DNA of 64,000 bases, from the NCBI GenBank assembly GCA_039928925.1, contig JBDSSF010000001.1, forward strand, positions 203,837 to 267,836, in the 5' to 3' direction. Source of the stretch: Candidatus Saccharimonadales bacterium (GTDB lineage: Bacteria; Patescibacteriota; Saccharimonadia; Saccharimonadales; Saccharimonadaceae). A program made the translations under genes and the position numbers. The notes under the pieces were generated by a model that was not told the DNA's origin, ran no database searches, and saw only the letters and a program-made list of their open reading frames with translations. Positions 32,587 through 42,203 of this stretch are shown piece by piece (the stretch's first letter is position 1; each line of letters begins with the position of its first letter).

Positions 32587-33036
32587 ATGAATATTTACCT
32601 AGGTTCTGATCACAATGGCTTCGCGATGAAGGAAAAGATATTCGCGTATCTTGTTAAACATGGCTACCATGTTGAAGATGTTGGCGATAAAGCGCTTGAT
32701 CCAGATGATGACTTTCCAGAGTTCGCTCAAATGGCGGCACTTAAAGTGATTGGCGATACGGATAAAGACCCACGTGCAATCCTTCTTTGTGGAGGTGCAC
32801 AGGGAATGGCGATGGCGTCAAATCGTTTTCGTGGTATTCGGGCTAGTGTCATTTGGGACGCATATGAAGCGCGCATGACACGTAATGACAATGATAGCAA
32901 TGTTCTTTGTCTACCAGCTCGTGTCCTCGAAGATGATCCTGCTGCATGGAAAGGCATCATTGAAACATGGCTCAGTACTCCGTTTGCTGCAGCACCTAGG
33001 TATAACCGCCGCAACGCGCAGATTGACGAGATGTAA
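32587..33036 (+). CDS. rpiB: Ribose-5-phosphate isomerase B
   Basis: YLGSDHNGFAMKEKI, ILLCGGAQGMAMASNRF and the ARMTRNDNDSNVLCLPAR segment identify the RpiB/LacAB family. It interconverts ribulose and ribose 5-phosphate. TATACT lies 6 nt before the ATG at 32587. The cysteine of the GTGIG-type loop is replaced by the CGGAQG variant (the Cys is retained). Confidence 0.9.
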   Translation: MNIYLGSDHNGFAMKEKIFAYLVKHGYHVEDVGDKALDPDDDFPEFAQMAALKVIGDTDKDPRAILLCGGAQGMAMASNRFRGIRASVIWDAYEARMTRNDNDSNVLCLPARVLEDDPAAWKGIIETWLSTPFAAAPRYNRRNAQIDEM

Positions 33037-33038
33037 GA

Positions 33039-33683
33039 ATGAGTGTGATTGCTCCAGCTATACTTGCTGAAACAGCAGACGATTATAAGACGTGCGTCGA
33101 TCGCATGCACAGCTTTACTGAGCGTGCCCATGTTGATATTAGTGATGGCGAATTTGCTCCAAGTTTTACCGTTGGAGAAGCCCAGGTATGGTGGCCACAA
33201 GAATGGACAGTTGATATCCACGCTATGGTTGCTCGTCCATCTGAACATCTTCAAACCCTTCTTAGTCTAAAACCTCACATGATTATTTTCCATGCAGAAG
33301 TCCAAGAAGATCTTTTGCCAATTCTAAAACAGTTACAGCAAGCAGGGATAAAAGCAGGCGTCGCACTACTTAGATCAACGGTACCTTCAACTGTTGATGC
33401 ATTAATACGTGCAGCAGATCATGTGATGATTTTTAGCGGTGAACTTGGTAAGTATGGTGGAACAGCTAGTTTGATGCAGCTTGAAAAGATTCGACTGATA
33501 AAAGCAATTAATGCAACGGCTGAGATTGGATGGGACGGTGGAGTGACGGTTGAGAATGCATTCAGTTTGGCACAGGGTGGGATTGACGTACTTAATGTTG
33601 GTTCAACACTTGCTAAAAATGATGATCCAGCCAGTACCTACCGGATACTAGTAAACGAAATTAATAAACACGGAGTGATTTAA
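33039..33683 (+). CDS. rpe: Ribulose-phosphate 3-epimerase
   Basis: A 214-aa TIM barrel: VIAPAILAETADDY, AHVDISDGEFAPSFTVG with metal-binding His and Asp, DIHAMVARPSEHL, IGWDGGVTVENA and VLNVGSTL. Slightly divergent from typical Rpe (Ser for Met in the DISDG motif) but the order of motifs agrees. It begins 2 bp after rpiB. Confidence 0.85.
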   Translation: MSVIAPAILAETADDYKTCVDRMHSFTERAHVDISDGEFAPSFTVGEAQVWWPQEWTVDIHAMVARPSEHLQTLLSLKPHMIIFHAEVQEDLLPILKQLQQAGIKAGVALLRSTVPSTVDALIRAADHVMIFSGELGKYGGTASLMQLEKIRLIKAINATAEIGWDGGVTVENAFSLAQGGIDVLNVGSTLAKNDDPASTYRILVNEINKHGVI

Positions 33684-33685
33684 AG

Positions 33686-34552
33686 ATGGACGGAAAATTA
33701 ACGATCACTGGTCTAGAGGCGAAAGCAGTTGATATTCGTCGTGACATCATTACAATGCTCGAGCATGCCGGTAGTGGACATAGTGCAGGTCCACTTGATC
33801 TTGCTGACATATTTACAGCCCTATATTTCAATATCTTAAATATTGATCCTAAAAATCCAGACTGGGCTGACAGAGATATTATGCTACTTAGCAATGGGCA
33901 CTGTGTTCCTGTTCAGTACGCTGCAATGGCAGAACGTGGTTTCTTTGAAGTAAATGAGTTACAGACTCTTCGAAAATTAGGCTCTCGTCTTCAGGGTCAT
34001 CCTGAACGAACAAAACTACCTGGACTTGAAAACACAAGTGGCCCACTCGGTAGTGGTCTTAGTCAAGGTGCTGGGTATGCGTATACACTTCAGTACATTG
34101 ATGAAATTAAGCACAGGTGGGTATATGTCGTCACCGGTGATGGTGAGCTTGATGAAGGTAATATCTGGGAAGCAGCTATGTTTGCTGGTAAAAATAAGTT
34201 GAGTCAGCTTATTGTCTTTATTGATCGAAACAATATTCAAATCGATGGTAGTACTGAAGATGTCATGCCTCTTGAAGATCTTCGAGGTAAATGGGAGTCA
34301 TTTGGTTGGCACGTTCAAGAAATTGATGGTCACAATATTGAGAGCGTTATTGATGCTGCGAGCATGGCTCGTGCTATCACTAATAAACCAAGTGTTGTCA
34401 TTTGTCACACAATTCCTGGCAAGGGTGTAGATTTCATGGAGTATGACTACAAATGGCATGGTATTGCACCAAACAGTGATCAGGCTAAAAAAGCACTTGA
34501 AAAACTAAGGACGCTTGACGGTAAAATTACTCATGAAGGAGCATCTGTATGA
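33686..34552 (+). CDS. tktN: Transketolase, N-terminal subunit
   Basis: Split transketolase: GSGHSAGPLDLADIFTALYF, SGPLGSGLSQGAGYAY and the thiamine-diphosphate motif GDGELDEGNIWEAAMFAG...NNIQIDG. The pyrimidine-binding half is the next gene, overlapping by 4 bp. The pair transfers two-carbon units between sugar phosphates. Split enzymes are common in CPR and archaea. Confidence 0.94.
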   Translation: MDGKLTITGLEAKAVDIRRDIITMLEHAGSGHSAGPLDLADIFTALYFNILNIDPKNPDWADRDIMLLSNGHCVPVQYAAMAERGFFEVNELQTLRKLGSRLQGHPERTKLPGLENTSGPLGSGLSQGAGYAYTLQYIDEIKHRWVYVVTGDGELDEGNIWEAAMFAGKNKLSQLIVFIDRNNIQIDGSTEDVMPLEDLRGKWESFGWHVQEIDGHNIESVIDAASMARAITNKPSVVICHTIPGKGVDFMEYDYKWHGIAPNSDQAKKALEKLRTLDGKITHEGASV

Positions 34553-35544
34553 GCTATCCATTAAATCCAGATGTATTTGCAGATGATGTGAAACAAGAAC
34601 CAATTCGGGCAGGATTTGGCCGTGGCTTAAAAGCGGCTGGTGAGGCGAACGATCAGATTGTTGCACTTTGCGCAGACCTCACAGACAGTACGCAGATGTC
34701 TTTATTTAAAGAAGCATTTCCTAAAAGATTTGTTGAAATCGGTGTTGCTGAACAAAATCTCGTAACTGTCGCAAGTGGTATGGCTCGTGCTGGAAAAATT
34801 CCATTTACAAGTAGTTATGCTGCATTTAGTCCTGGACGAAACTGGGAGCAGATTCGGACAACAATTGCACTCAATGATCAGCCGGTAAAAATTGTTGGCT
34901 CTCACGCAGGTGTCAGTGTCGGACCAGATGGCGCAACTCATCAAATGCTTGAAGATATTGCGTTAATGAGAGTACTACCAAATATGGTAGTCGTTGCCCC
35001 CGGAGATAGTATTGAGGCAGAGAAAGCGACGCGTGCAATAGCAGAAAATGGTAAACCAAGCTATCTTCGCCTCGCTCGTGAGAAAACACCAATTTTTAGT
35101 ACTGACGATTCTCCTTTTGAAATCGGTAAAGCATACCTACTTCGCGAAGGCCATGACATAACATTACTTGGAACAGGCGCGATGTCGTACGAGCTTCTCG
35201 TTACTGCCCGCGAGCTTGAACAGCATGGTATTTCGGCTGAAGTCATTCACGTACCAACTATTAAGCCGCTTGATGAGCACACGATTCTTTCGAGTATCAA
35301 GAAAACAGGCCGTGTGCTCACTGCTGAAGAGGCACAGGTAAATGGTGGTTTTGGTGGCGCGATTGCTGAGCTTATAGGAGAAAAACTCCCAACACCTCTA
35401 AAGCGTGTTGGGATGTATGATCGTTTCGGCGAGTCAGGTGCACCACGTGAACTATTTAAATATTTTGGCCTGGATGGTGCATCAATGGCTAAAACCGCTA
35501 AACAATTTATTGACGATGTACCACGTTATCATCAAGGATTTTAA
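34549..35544 (+). CDS. tktC: Transketolase, C-terminal subunit
   Basis: Contains the pyrimidine domain (FVEIGVAEQNLVTVASGMA with the catalytic Glu, FTSSYAAFSPGRNWEQIR) and the transketolase C-domain (VLTAEEAQVNGGFGGAIAE). Together with the preceding gene it makes a full enzyme. Confidence 0.94.
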   Translation: MSYPLNPDVFADDVKQEPIRAGFGRGLKAAGEANDQIVALCADLTDSTQMSLFKEAFPKRFVEIGVAEQNLVTVASGMARAGKIPFTSSYAAFSPGRNWEQIRTTIALNDQPVKIVGSHAGVSVGPDGATHQMLEDIALMRVLPNMVVVAPGDSIEAEKATRAIAENGKPSYLRLAREKTPIFSTDDSPFEIGKAYLLREGHDITLLGTGAMSYELLVTARELEQHGISAEVIHVPTIKPLDEHTILSSIKKTGRVLTAEEAQVNGGFGGAIAELIGEKLPTPLKRVGMYDRFGESGAPRELFKYFGLDGASMAKTAKQFIDDVPRYHQGF

Positions 35545-35553
35545 GGAGAAAAT

Positions 35554-36465
35554 ATGGGACTAACAATAAAACAAATTCGTGACAATACAGTAAGAGCACG
35601 CCACCTATACCAACGAACACGTCAGCAACATTTTGCTGTCGGTGCCTTCAACATTGATAATCAGGAAACGCTTATCGCTGTTGCACAAGCTGCACAAAAA
35701 CTAAATGCCCCCGTACTTGTTGAAGTGAGTGACGGCGAAGTTAAAGCAATGGGCATTGAGAACATTCGTGACCTTGTTGATAACTACAAAGTTGAGTACG
35801 GCGTCGAGATGTATATTAATCTTGACCACAGTCCATCAGTCGAGGCGTGTAAGCGTGCGATAGATGCTGGCTACGAGTTCATTCATATTGATATTTCCCA
35901 GGCAAATCACGATGCAACAGAAGAAGAAATTATTGAAAAAACCAAAGAGGTCGTTGAATACGCTAAGTTTACTGGTGCACTTGTTGAAAGTGAACCTCAT
36001 TATTTTGGTGGTAGTAGTAATGTCCATAAAGAAGATATTGATTACGAAGAAATCAGGAAAACATTTTCAACACCAGAACATTCTAAGCAGTTTACAGAAG
36101 TAACAGGTGTTGATACATTTGCAGCTGCTGTTGGTAACCTCCACGGGCTTTATCCTGTGCCAAAACAGCTAGATCTTGAGCTACTCCAGCAAATTCGTGA
36201 TGCAATTGACTGCCAGATTAGCCTTCATGGTGGTAGTGGTACACCTCTTCATTTCTTTGAGGAAGCAGCAAAAATCGGAGTTAGCAAAATTAATATCAAT
36301 AGCGATATGCGCTATGCGTTCCGTAAAACACTCGAAAAAGTACTTGCTGAAAATCCAGACGAATATGCAATCGTCAAACTTATGCCTCAGGTGTACGGTG
36401 CTGTTCAGGCAGTTGTCGAAGAAAAAATTCAAGCATTCGGTAGCGTCGGTAAGGCTGTCGTTTAG
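35554..36465 (+). CDS. fba: Class II fructose-bisphosphate aldolase
   Basis: VGAFNIDNQETLIAVAQAA, YINLDHSPSVEACKRAID, FIHIDISQANHDATEEE, VGNLHGLYP and LHGGSGTPLHFF give the zinc His residues and the phosphate-binding loop of the class II barrel. It cleaves fructose 1,6-bisphosphate or a related ketose bisphosphate. AAGGAG precedes the ATG; the gene closes the carbon operon. Confidence 0.92.
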   Translation: MGLTIKQIRDNTVRARHLYQRTRQQHFAVGAFNIDNQETLIAVAQAAQKLNAPVLVEVSDGEVKAMGIENIRDLVDNYKVEYGVEMYINLDHSPSVEACKRAIDAGYEFIHIDISQANHDATEEEIIEKTKEVVEYAKFTGALVESEPHYFGGSSNVHKEDIDYEEIRKTFSTPEHSKQFTEVTGVDTFAAAVGNLHGLYPVPKQLDLELLQQIRDAIDCQISLHGGSGTPLHFFEEAAKIGVSKININSDMRYAFRKTLEKVLAENPDEYAIVKLMPQVYGAVQAVVEEKIQAFGSVGKAVV

Positions 36466-36491
36466 TTTTAGAGTAACTGCGTCATATCCCG

Positions 36492-37391
36492 CTACGTATT
36501 TATGTGGTGAAGTACTTGTTTGCCAGTTTTTAACTGTCTATCAATTCGTGAACGCTCGGTACAGTATACATCCCAAAATGCTTTCATATGTTTTGGCATG
36601 AAAGTAAGTGGACAGCCGACAATTGGCGAGTCAGTGGGGAGCTCGATATCTTCAATTGTAACCATAGGCTCTGTTGATGGGTCGGAGACTGCCATGTCAC
36701 TGGCAAATATTATCGGTTTACCCTGGAAATCGACAAACCTACGTAGTACCGGTGCTTTTCCTGGGTAATCTGGCCTGAAAGCAAGCCAGTGTGATACTTC
36801 ATCGCTACTGATAGTGAGTAAATCTTTTAAGTCCAAAATAGGTCCAACTGAAGCAGATTGCCATTGAAGATATGTATCACGAAAGGCAACGAATTGGCGG
36901 TTATGCATTAACGCGATATGACGTGCAATTCCACTTGTTTTAGGATGGCACAGCTGATCGGCCGGAGCCAGAGGCGCTAGCGTATCATAGATATTTTCAG
37001 TAGCATTGAGTGCAGTCTGGATACCTGCAATAAATGTATCGTCAAATGAAGACCAGCGGTTCTCATTTTGTCGGTGACGACATTGTTGGGATTCTTCTAA
37101 ATATTCAATCGTGTCATAAAATTTTGGGTTAGACTGGATGAGCATATACGCACGTTCAAGTTCTGATGCGATTGTCCTACTCAGTGAACGCTGTGTTTGA
37201 GTCTGTCTTATATCACTATCACTGTCGCTATAAGCAAGAAGGAATTTATTCATCGCCGCATCGATGACTTTAGCTGACTCACCATAGTGGGGAGGCTTTA
37301 GCTCGCTTTCTGGCGCGCTCTTGCCAGGAAATGGGCATGACTCTTCACTGCTAAATTGACGAGCCGCTTGAGAACGAGGGGTTGATGGCAT
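36492..37391 (-). CDS. Unknown soluble protein, 299 aa
   Basis: No signal peptide or membrane helix. The N-terminal 35 residues are Ser/Pro-rich and probably disordered; the middle is helical (LSRTIASELERAYMLI, FDDTFIAGIQTAL), and the end has VTIEDIELPTDSPIVGC. I know no family. It converges with fba and diverges from the PfkB gene at 37452. Confidence 0.65.
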   Translation of the reverse strand: MPSTPRSQAARQFSSEESCPFPGKSAPESELKPPHYGESAKVIDAAMNKFLLAYSDSDSDIRQTQTQRSLSRTIASELERAYMLIQSNPKFYDTIEYLEESQQCRHRQNENRWSSFDDTFIAGIQTALNATENIYDTLAPLAPADQLCHPKTSGIARHIALMHNRQFVAFRDTYLQWQSASVGPILDLKDLLTISSDEVSHWLAFRPDYPGKAPVLRRFVDFQGKPIIFASDMAVSDPSTEPMVTIEDIELPTDSPIVGCPLTFMPKHMKAFWDVYCTERSRIDRQLKTGKQVLHHINT

Positions 37392-37451
37392 ATGTCCATT
37401 TGTACCCTATACTAGATTAAAAACCAAGCGTAAGTGGTATACTATTTTCAT

Positions 37452-38429
37452 ATGACTACAAAAAAATTGAAGATACTTTCCATAGGAGCTGCAGTACAAG
37501 ATGTATTCCTCAGCCACAGTGATGAATTTAAACCTGTAAGCGAAAAATCTGTTCACGAACAGTTCATGAAACTCGAACTTGGTGCTAAAGCAGATGTGAA
37601 CAATATTGATTTTAGTACAGGTGGTGGAGCGACAAATGCTGCTGTTACATTTGCACGTCAAGGCATTCACAGTCAATTTATGGGAACGATTGGTCATGAT
37701 CCAGCTGGGCTCGCGGTACTCGATGATCTCGATCGTGAAGGCGTTGATACTGCCGGAGTAAGCTATTCACCGAAATACAACACCGGCTATTCAGTCCTCC
37801 TCCTTGCACCAACTGGCGAACGAACTATCCTTACGTACCGCGGTGCCAGTACTCACTATGATGCTAATAATTTTGACTTAAAAGACTCAGATGCAGATTG
37901 GCTATACGTATCGAGTATGGCAGGTAGTATGGATGCGCTTCATACTATTTTTGAACAAGCTAAGAATCTGGGCATAAAGGTATTTTTTAATCCTGGAAAG
38001 GGTGAGCTTGCACATACGACAAAGCTAAAATCACTTCTTGAGGATGTTGATGTTCTCTCTCTTAATAAAGAAGAGATTCAGACGATCGTTGAAGGTACTG
38101 ATCTTGAGAGCCTCGTACGTCATGCACATCACTACGTACCAACAGTTGTCATTAGCGATGGCCCAAATGGGGTTATGGCAAGCGATGGCAAAACGATTGT
38201 TCGTGCTGGTATGTATGAAGATGTAAAAGTAATTGACCGAACGGGTGCTGGTGATGCGTTTGGATCTGGCTTCCTGAGCCAATGGGCAGCAGGAGAGTCG
38301 TTAAAACAGTCAGTGCTATTTGCTAGCGCAAACTCGACATCTGTCGTAAATAAAATTGGTGCTAAAAAAGGCATTCTACATAAAGATACTCATCTTCATG
38401 AAATGCCACTGCACGAAAAACCCTTCTAG
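37452..38429 (+). CDS. PfkB-family carbohydrate kinase
   Basis: ILSIGAAVQDVFLS start, FSTGGGATNAAVTFARQG, a di-Gly sugar site, and IDRTGAGDAFGSGFLS with the catalytic Asp identify a ribokinase-type enzyme. It phosphorylates a sugar or nucleoside, the exact substrate being unclear. TATACT lies 8 nt before ATG 37452. The end overlaps the converging gene by 4 bp. Confidence 0.88.
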   Translation: MTTKKLKILSIGAAVQDVFLSHSDEFKPVSEKSVHEQFMKLELGAKADVNNIDFSTGGGATNAAVTFARQGIHSQFMGTIGHDPAGLAVLDDLDREGVDTAGVSYSPKYNTGYSVLLLAPTGERTILTYRGASTHYDANNFDLKDSDADWLYVSSMAGSMDALHTIFEQAKNLGIKVFFNPGKGELAHTTKLKSLLEDVDVLSLNKEEIQTIVEGTDLESLVRHAHHYVPTVVISDGPNGVMASDGKTIVRAGMYEDVKVIDRTGAGDAFGSGFLSQWAAGESLKQSVLFASANSTSVVNKIGAKKGILHKDTHLHEMPLHEKPF

Positions 38430-39076
38430 TCTTCTCGTTGCTCTACAGGTAGACTATTTAAATAGTTGGTCTTTTCGTTCAGTAGATTTTTAATGTTAAT
38501 AGCACCAGACGTTACGATTGCTGCAGTTGCAAGATGTTGATGTAGTGTTCTGGGTGCAAAACGCTCAAGAGTTGTATCTGTTGATACGAGCGATGCTCCG
38601 CGAATAGCAGTGGTTGTTTTTCCTTGCCAGCCGGCACTAATATCTACAGCACCGTCTGTCGCGCCTTTAACATGTGACCGCACAAGTGTGACGGCAATAT
38701 CTCGGCCAAGACGTGTTATTAGGTGATGTATCGTTAAGTTACCGCGCTGATACTGAGCAAATTCCCAAATAAAGAAATCAAATTTATCCATCAGTGGATC
38801 AAACTCTTTGCCAAATTCTGTCTGTCCATCAAAAGTTTTTGCGATAACACCATCAGCTTTATCGCTCAGCATAATAGCGAGACTTGCAATGATATCGGCT
38901 GAAGAAGGCTTTCCTTTTCGATGAAGCTCGTGAATCAGACGTGCTGCAGGTCGAGCAGCTGAAGTCATGTTTGCAAGTATAGCCGCCGTTTTTTCACTTG
39001 GACGCATCTCAGGCCATGACTCGATAGTGTTTTCGAGTGAGGCAAGAAGAGGGAGTTCCTTTGATGAGAATGACAT
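38426..39076 (-). CDS. CDP-alcohol phosphatidyltransferase-like protein
   Basis: Residues about 73-96 fit the family signature DGxxARx8GxxxDxxxD (DGVIAKTFDGQTEFGKEF then DPLMD), with Lys in place of the Arg. The other regions are less hydrophobic than in PgsA or PssA: clear long membrane helices are hard to find. It may use CDP-linked alcohols in lipid head-group synthesis or have a changed, peripheral role. It lies between two PfkB genes. Confidence 0.65.
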   Translation of the reverse strand: MSFSSKELPLLASLENTIESWPEMRPSEKTAAILANMTSAARPAARLIHELHRKGKPSSADIIASLAIMLSDKADGVIAKTFDGQTEFGKEFDPLMDKFDFFIWEFAQYQRGNLTIHHLITRLGRDIAVTLVRSHVKGATDGAVDISAGWQGKTTTAIRGASLVSTDTTLERFAPRTLHQHLATAAIVTSGAINIKNLLNEKTNYLNSLPVEQRED

Positions 39077-39174
39077 ATCTTATAATAGTATGGTTTTGAC
39101 GGATAGATATGGCAAGCATAAGCATGCTATAATATGGCCAGTATAAAATGAGTTTAGGGATATGAGGTGATTAC

Positions 39175-40674
39175 GTGGCCAAAGCGTTACAAGATTTACT
39201 GAGCAATAACCATCCATTGTTCACTACAACAATCCATCAGCTTGAGCAAGCTTCGGGAAGTAGTAATATCGATGTGCGTTTAATTGCGGACATCACACAT
39301 GCTGCACACAATGTCATGCGTCAACTTGGGCTTGATACAGCCGACACGACAAGTGTCGAGCTATATAAAGCGCTTACAGCAACTGCAGTATCCGGACAAG
39401 CCGAGAACCTACTCATCAATACAAGTTACGTCCTCATAAACCTTGGAGACGGTCCAATATCATTTAATATTCAGGACGTTATAGATAATCATCATCACGA
39501 ACTTGATTTTGAACATCGTGTTTCGACACATGGTCAATTACATCTTCGGAGTGAAATTGTTAAACGTTATGCTGACAGTGATCGATCAGATAATAAAATA
39601 ATTACCGCACTCGCCGCGGAGATTGGCCTACATTACATGAATCCAACCGACACAGACCATACAGAAAATTCGATTAATAAAACACCACATATTTTGGCGA
39701 TTGGTGATATTTTCACAGACGCATTTATTACGCTTGGTGATGATACCGCAAAGATCTTTAAAGAAGGTGATACAGAATGGTTGGCAGTACCGTTTGGACG
39801 TAAGCCACCATACGAACGTGTTGATATTGTTAAATCGGTTGGACCATCGCCAAACGTTGCTGTCTCGATCGCACGACTTGGTTATTCAGCTGGCCTCATG
39901 GCATGGATTGGTGGTGATGCGACTGGCGAGGAAGCGATTGATCATCTAAAAGCCGAACATGTTGCGACTGATTCGATGATCGTAGAATCTGATAAGGCAA
40001 CAAGCTACTGGTATGTTCTTTGCTACAAAGCCGATCGTACGATGTTGGTGAAGAGTGAAAAGTATCGATACGAATGGCGTGACCCTGCAACAGCTCCAGA
40101 CTGGATCTACCTTGCATATCTTGGAGAGGACTCATGGCCACTTCACGAAGGTTTACTTGACTATCTTGAACGTAACCCAAGCGTTAACTTTGCGCTCCAG
40201 CCAGGAACATTCCAATTCGAATGGGGCCTTGAGAAGATGAGAAGCTTCTACAAGCGAAGTAGAATTGTCCTCATGAACCGCGAGGAAGCTATGGATGTCA
40301 CTGGACTTCCTCATGATTCTGTAAGAAACCTTGCAAATGGTCTTCATGATCTTGGACCAGAAATCGTTGTTATCACTGATGGACCAAATGGATCATTTGT
40401 ATCACAGAACGGTCGACTTCTTACTATTCCAAACTATCCTGATCCAGTTCCGCCAGTTGAACGTACCGGTGCAGGTGATGCTTTCTCTTCAACATTCGTC
40501 GCCGCAGTTGCTGCAGGTGAATCTGTAGAAACTGCACTATCTTGGGCTCCAATTAACTCAATGAATGTCGTACAGCATGTCGGCGCTCAGGCTGGGCTAC
40601 TTACGAAAGAGAAGCTTCTTGAATATTTACAAAATGCACCAGAGGATTACCGAGTGACAGAGGTACAGGAATAA
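39175..40674 (+). CDS. PfkB-family kinase with an extra N-terminal domain
   Basis: The C-terminal part (about 175-490) is a ribokinase fold: HILAIGDIFTDAF, SVGPSPNVAVSIARLG, AWIGGDATGEEAIDHL and VERTGAGDAFSSTF. The first about 165 residues form a separate, mostly helical domain that I do not recognise. At 499 aa it is much longer than usual sugar kinases. It begins with GTG and ends 1 bp before the SLOG gene, so the two are co-translated. Substrate not determined. Confidence 0.8.
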   Translation: MAKALQDLLSNNHPLFTTTIHQLEQASGSSNIDVRLIADITHAAHNVMRQLGLDTADTTSVELYKALTATAVSGQAENLLINTSYVLINLGDGPISFNIQDVIDNHHHELDFEHRVSTHGQLHLRSEIVKRYADSDRSDNKIITALAAEIGLHYMNPTDTDHTENSINKTPHILAIGDIFTDAFITLGDDTAKIFKEGDTEWLAVPFGRKPPYERVDIVKSVGPSPNVAVSIARLGYSAGLMAWIGGDATGEEAIDHLKAEHVATDSMIVESDKATSYWYVLCYKADRTMLVKSEKYRYEWRDPATAPDWIYLAYLGEDSWPLHEGLLDYLERNPSVNFALQPGTFQFEWGLEKMRSFYKRSRIVLMNREEAMDVTGLPHDSVRNLANGLHDLGPEIVVITDGPNGSFVSQNGRLLTIPNYPDPVPPVERTGAGDAFSSTFVAAVAAGESVETALSWAPINSMNVVQHVGAQAGLLTKEKLLEYLQNAPEDYRVTEVQE

Positions 40675-40675
40675 A

Positions 40676-41284
40676 ATGCGCTATCAAATTTGTGTGTCGG
40701 GCGCTGCAAGCGGCGACACAGTCCAGTCATCGCACCAACTAGCATTTGATATAGGTCATGCAATTTCTTCACGCGGTAAGACGCTACTTACAGGAGCGAC
40801 CGTGGGACTGCCGCATTATGCGGCAATGGGTGCAACGAGCGTAAAAGGTAAGAGAGGAATCTCTATTGGTTTTTCACCTGCTAGTTCGTTTCGCGAGCAT
40901 GTTGCCACGTACCGTCTTCCAACTAAAGAGTTTGACTACATTAACTTCACTGGTATGGAGTATGTTGGACGTGACGTCCACCTGGTGCGTAGTTGCGATG
41001 CTATCATTACTGTAGGTGGCCGCATGGGTAGTTTACACGAACTCTCAACTGCGCTTGAAAGTCGTAAAGTCTGCGGTGTATTAATCGGAAGTGGCGGTCT
41101 TGCGGATTTCACAAAAACACTGCTTGAAAATATCGAAGCACCTGGTGCAAAAGATATTATTTACGATACCGATCCAGAAAGAATTGTTGACCGTATTATT
41201 GATGCACTTGATAAAAAGTATGCAGATTTTCAAGATGACGGTACCGACAGTCAAATTAGTTCAAAGCGCGCTGGTCGTGGATAA
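40676..41284 (+). CDS. SLOG/LOG-type nucleotide-binding protein
   Basis: YQICVSGAASG start, ISSRGKTLLTGATVGLPHYAAMGA, and VGGRMGSLHELSTALES, a variant of the GGxGTxxE motif of LOG phosphoribohydrolases. The family splits or senses nucleotide derivatives. The GT of the motif is MG here, so activity cannot be assumed. It follows the long PfkB kinase by 1 bp. Confidence 0.7.
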   Translation: MRYQICVSGAASGDTVQSSHQLAFDIGHAISSRGKTLLTGATVGLPHYAAMGATSVKGKRGISIGFSPASSFREHVATYRLPTKEFDYINFTGMEYVGRDVHLVRSCDAIITVGGRMGSLHELSTALESRKVCGVLIGSGGLADFTKTLLENIEAPGAKDIIYDTDPERIVDRIIDALDKKYADFQDDGTDSQISSKRAGRG

Positions 41285-41300
41285 ATTGCTTGTGATTAGC

Positions 41301-41334
41301 TTAATCTAATGCTTAAATGAAAGCATTAGATTAA
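41301..41334. promoter_or_regulatory. 14-bp perfect hairpin immediately upstream of a ribosome-binding site
   Basis: TTAATCTAATGCTT and its exact complement enclose AAATGA. TGGAG and the ATG at 41346 follow directly. It could terminate the upstream operon or control access to the ribosome-binding site. Confidence 0.6.
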
Positions 41335-41345
41335 TGGAGTTTTTC

Positions 41346-42191
41346 ATGAGTAGGCAACGTAACCAATCCGGCAGTGCTCTAACCATTATTGTCATCTTAG
41401 TTGTAATTGCAGTTCTTAGTACTCTCGGTATTGTTTTTTGGCAAAAGTATATGAGTGCAAAGCCAACAGTATCCTCCATTGACACTTTTTCAGATTGTAA
41501 AAAGGACACTGCGAGCAAGATGCTTATCACATTGCCAGAGCAGTGCGTTACCGCTGACGGTAAAACGTTTACAGATGTCTCTCAAAAAATTAATCCAAAC
41601 GCAGATCTTACAGAAGTCGTAGCTAGTTCGCTAGTTGACCGTGAGCTGACACTTCATTACCCGAAAAGTTGGACAATTGTAACTGACGAACAGGGTAATA
41701 AAAATAGCATCCAGGAGCCTTATCTAAAGAATGTAAAAATAACGAGTCCAAGTGGGAAGTTCTCGATTAGGTTTAATATTATGAAAAATGGAGGACTTGG
41801 TGGTGCATGTGACCCAGAAACCGTTAAGGTCACAAAACTTGAAACAACGCTTTTATCCAGTCTACCGAATCTTCGATTCGCCGAGTCAATCCTACACTTT
41901 ACTGATCAAAATTCAGATACATACACATATAGATCGGAGATACAGCGTCTATCACCCGAAATCTTAGCAACGAAAGTTGGTGGCACAGGTTGCAATTTCA
42001 TGTACGCTGGTTTGTTCAGTAAGGGTAGTGTGGATATGGGTGAAAATGGCAGCCTAGCAAGTGTTTCTATTGTTGCAAATGCACTAGAAAGTGATACACA
42101 AATCACTGATAAACAAAAAATAATCGATGCGCTGAGCGGCGCGGAGTATAACACTGCAAAACGCATCCTACTGACCCTGACAGATACGTAG
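41346..42191 (+). CDS. Membrane-anchored exported protein, 281 aa
   Basis: The N-terminus SGSALTIIVILVVIAVLSTLGI resembles the helix of type IV pilin-like or PsbP-like anchored proteins. The external part carries several Cys (DCKKDT, PEQCV, GGACDPE, GTGCNF), probably in disulfides. It has no recognised enzyme motif. GGAG lies before ATG 41346. Confidence 0.6.
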   Translation: MSRQRNQSGSALTIIVILVVIAVLSTLGIVFWQKYMSAKPTVSSIDTFSDCKKDTASKMLITLPEQCVTADGKTFTDVSQKINPNADLTEVVASSLVDRELTLHYPKSWTIVTDEQGNKNSIQEPYLKNVKITSPSGKFSIRFNIMKNGGLGGACDPETVKVTKLETTLLSSLPNLRFAESILHFTDQNSDTYTYRSEIQRLSPEILATKVGGTGCNFMYAGLFSKGSVDMGENGSLASVSIVANALESDTQITDKQKIIDALSGAEYNTAKRILLTLTDT

Positions 42192-42203
42192 TATAATAGT
42201 TGG

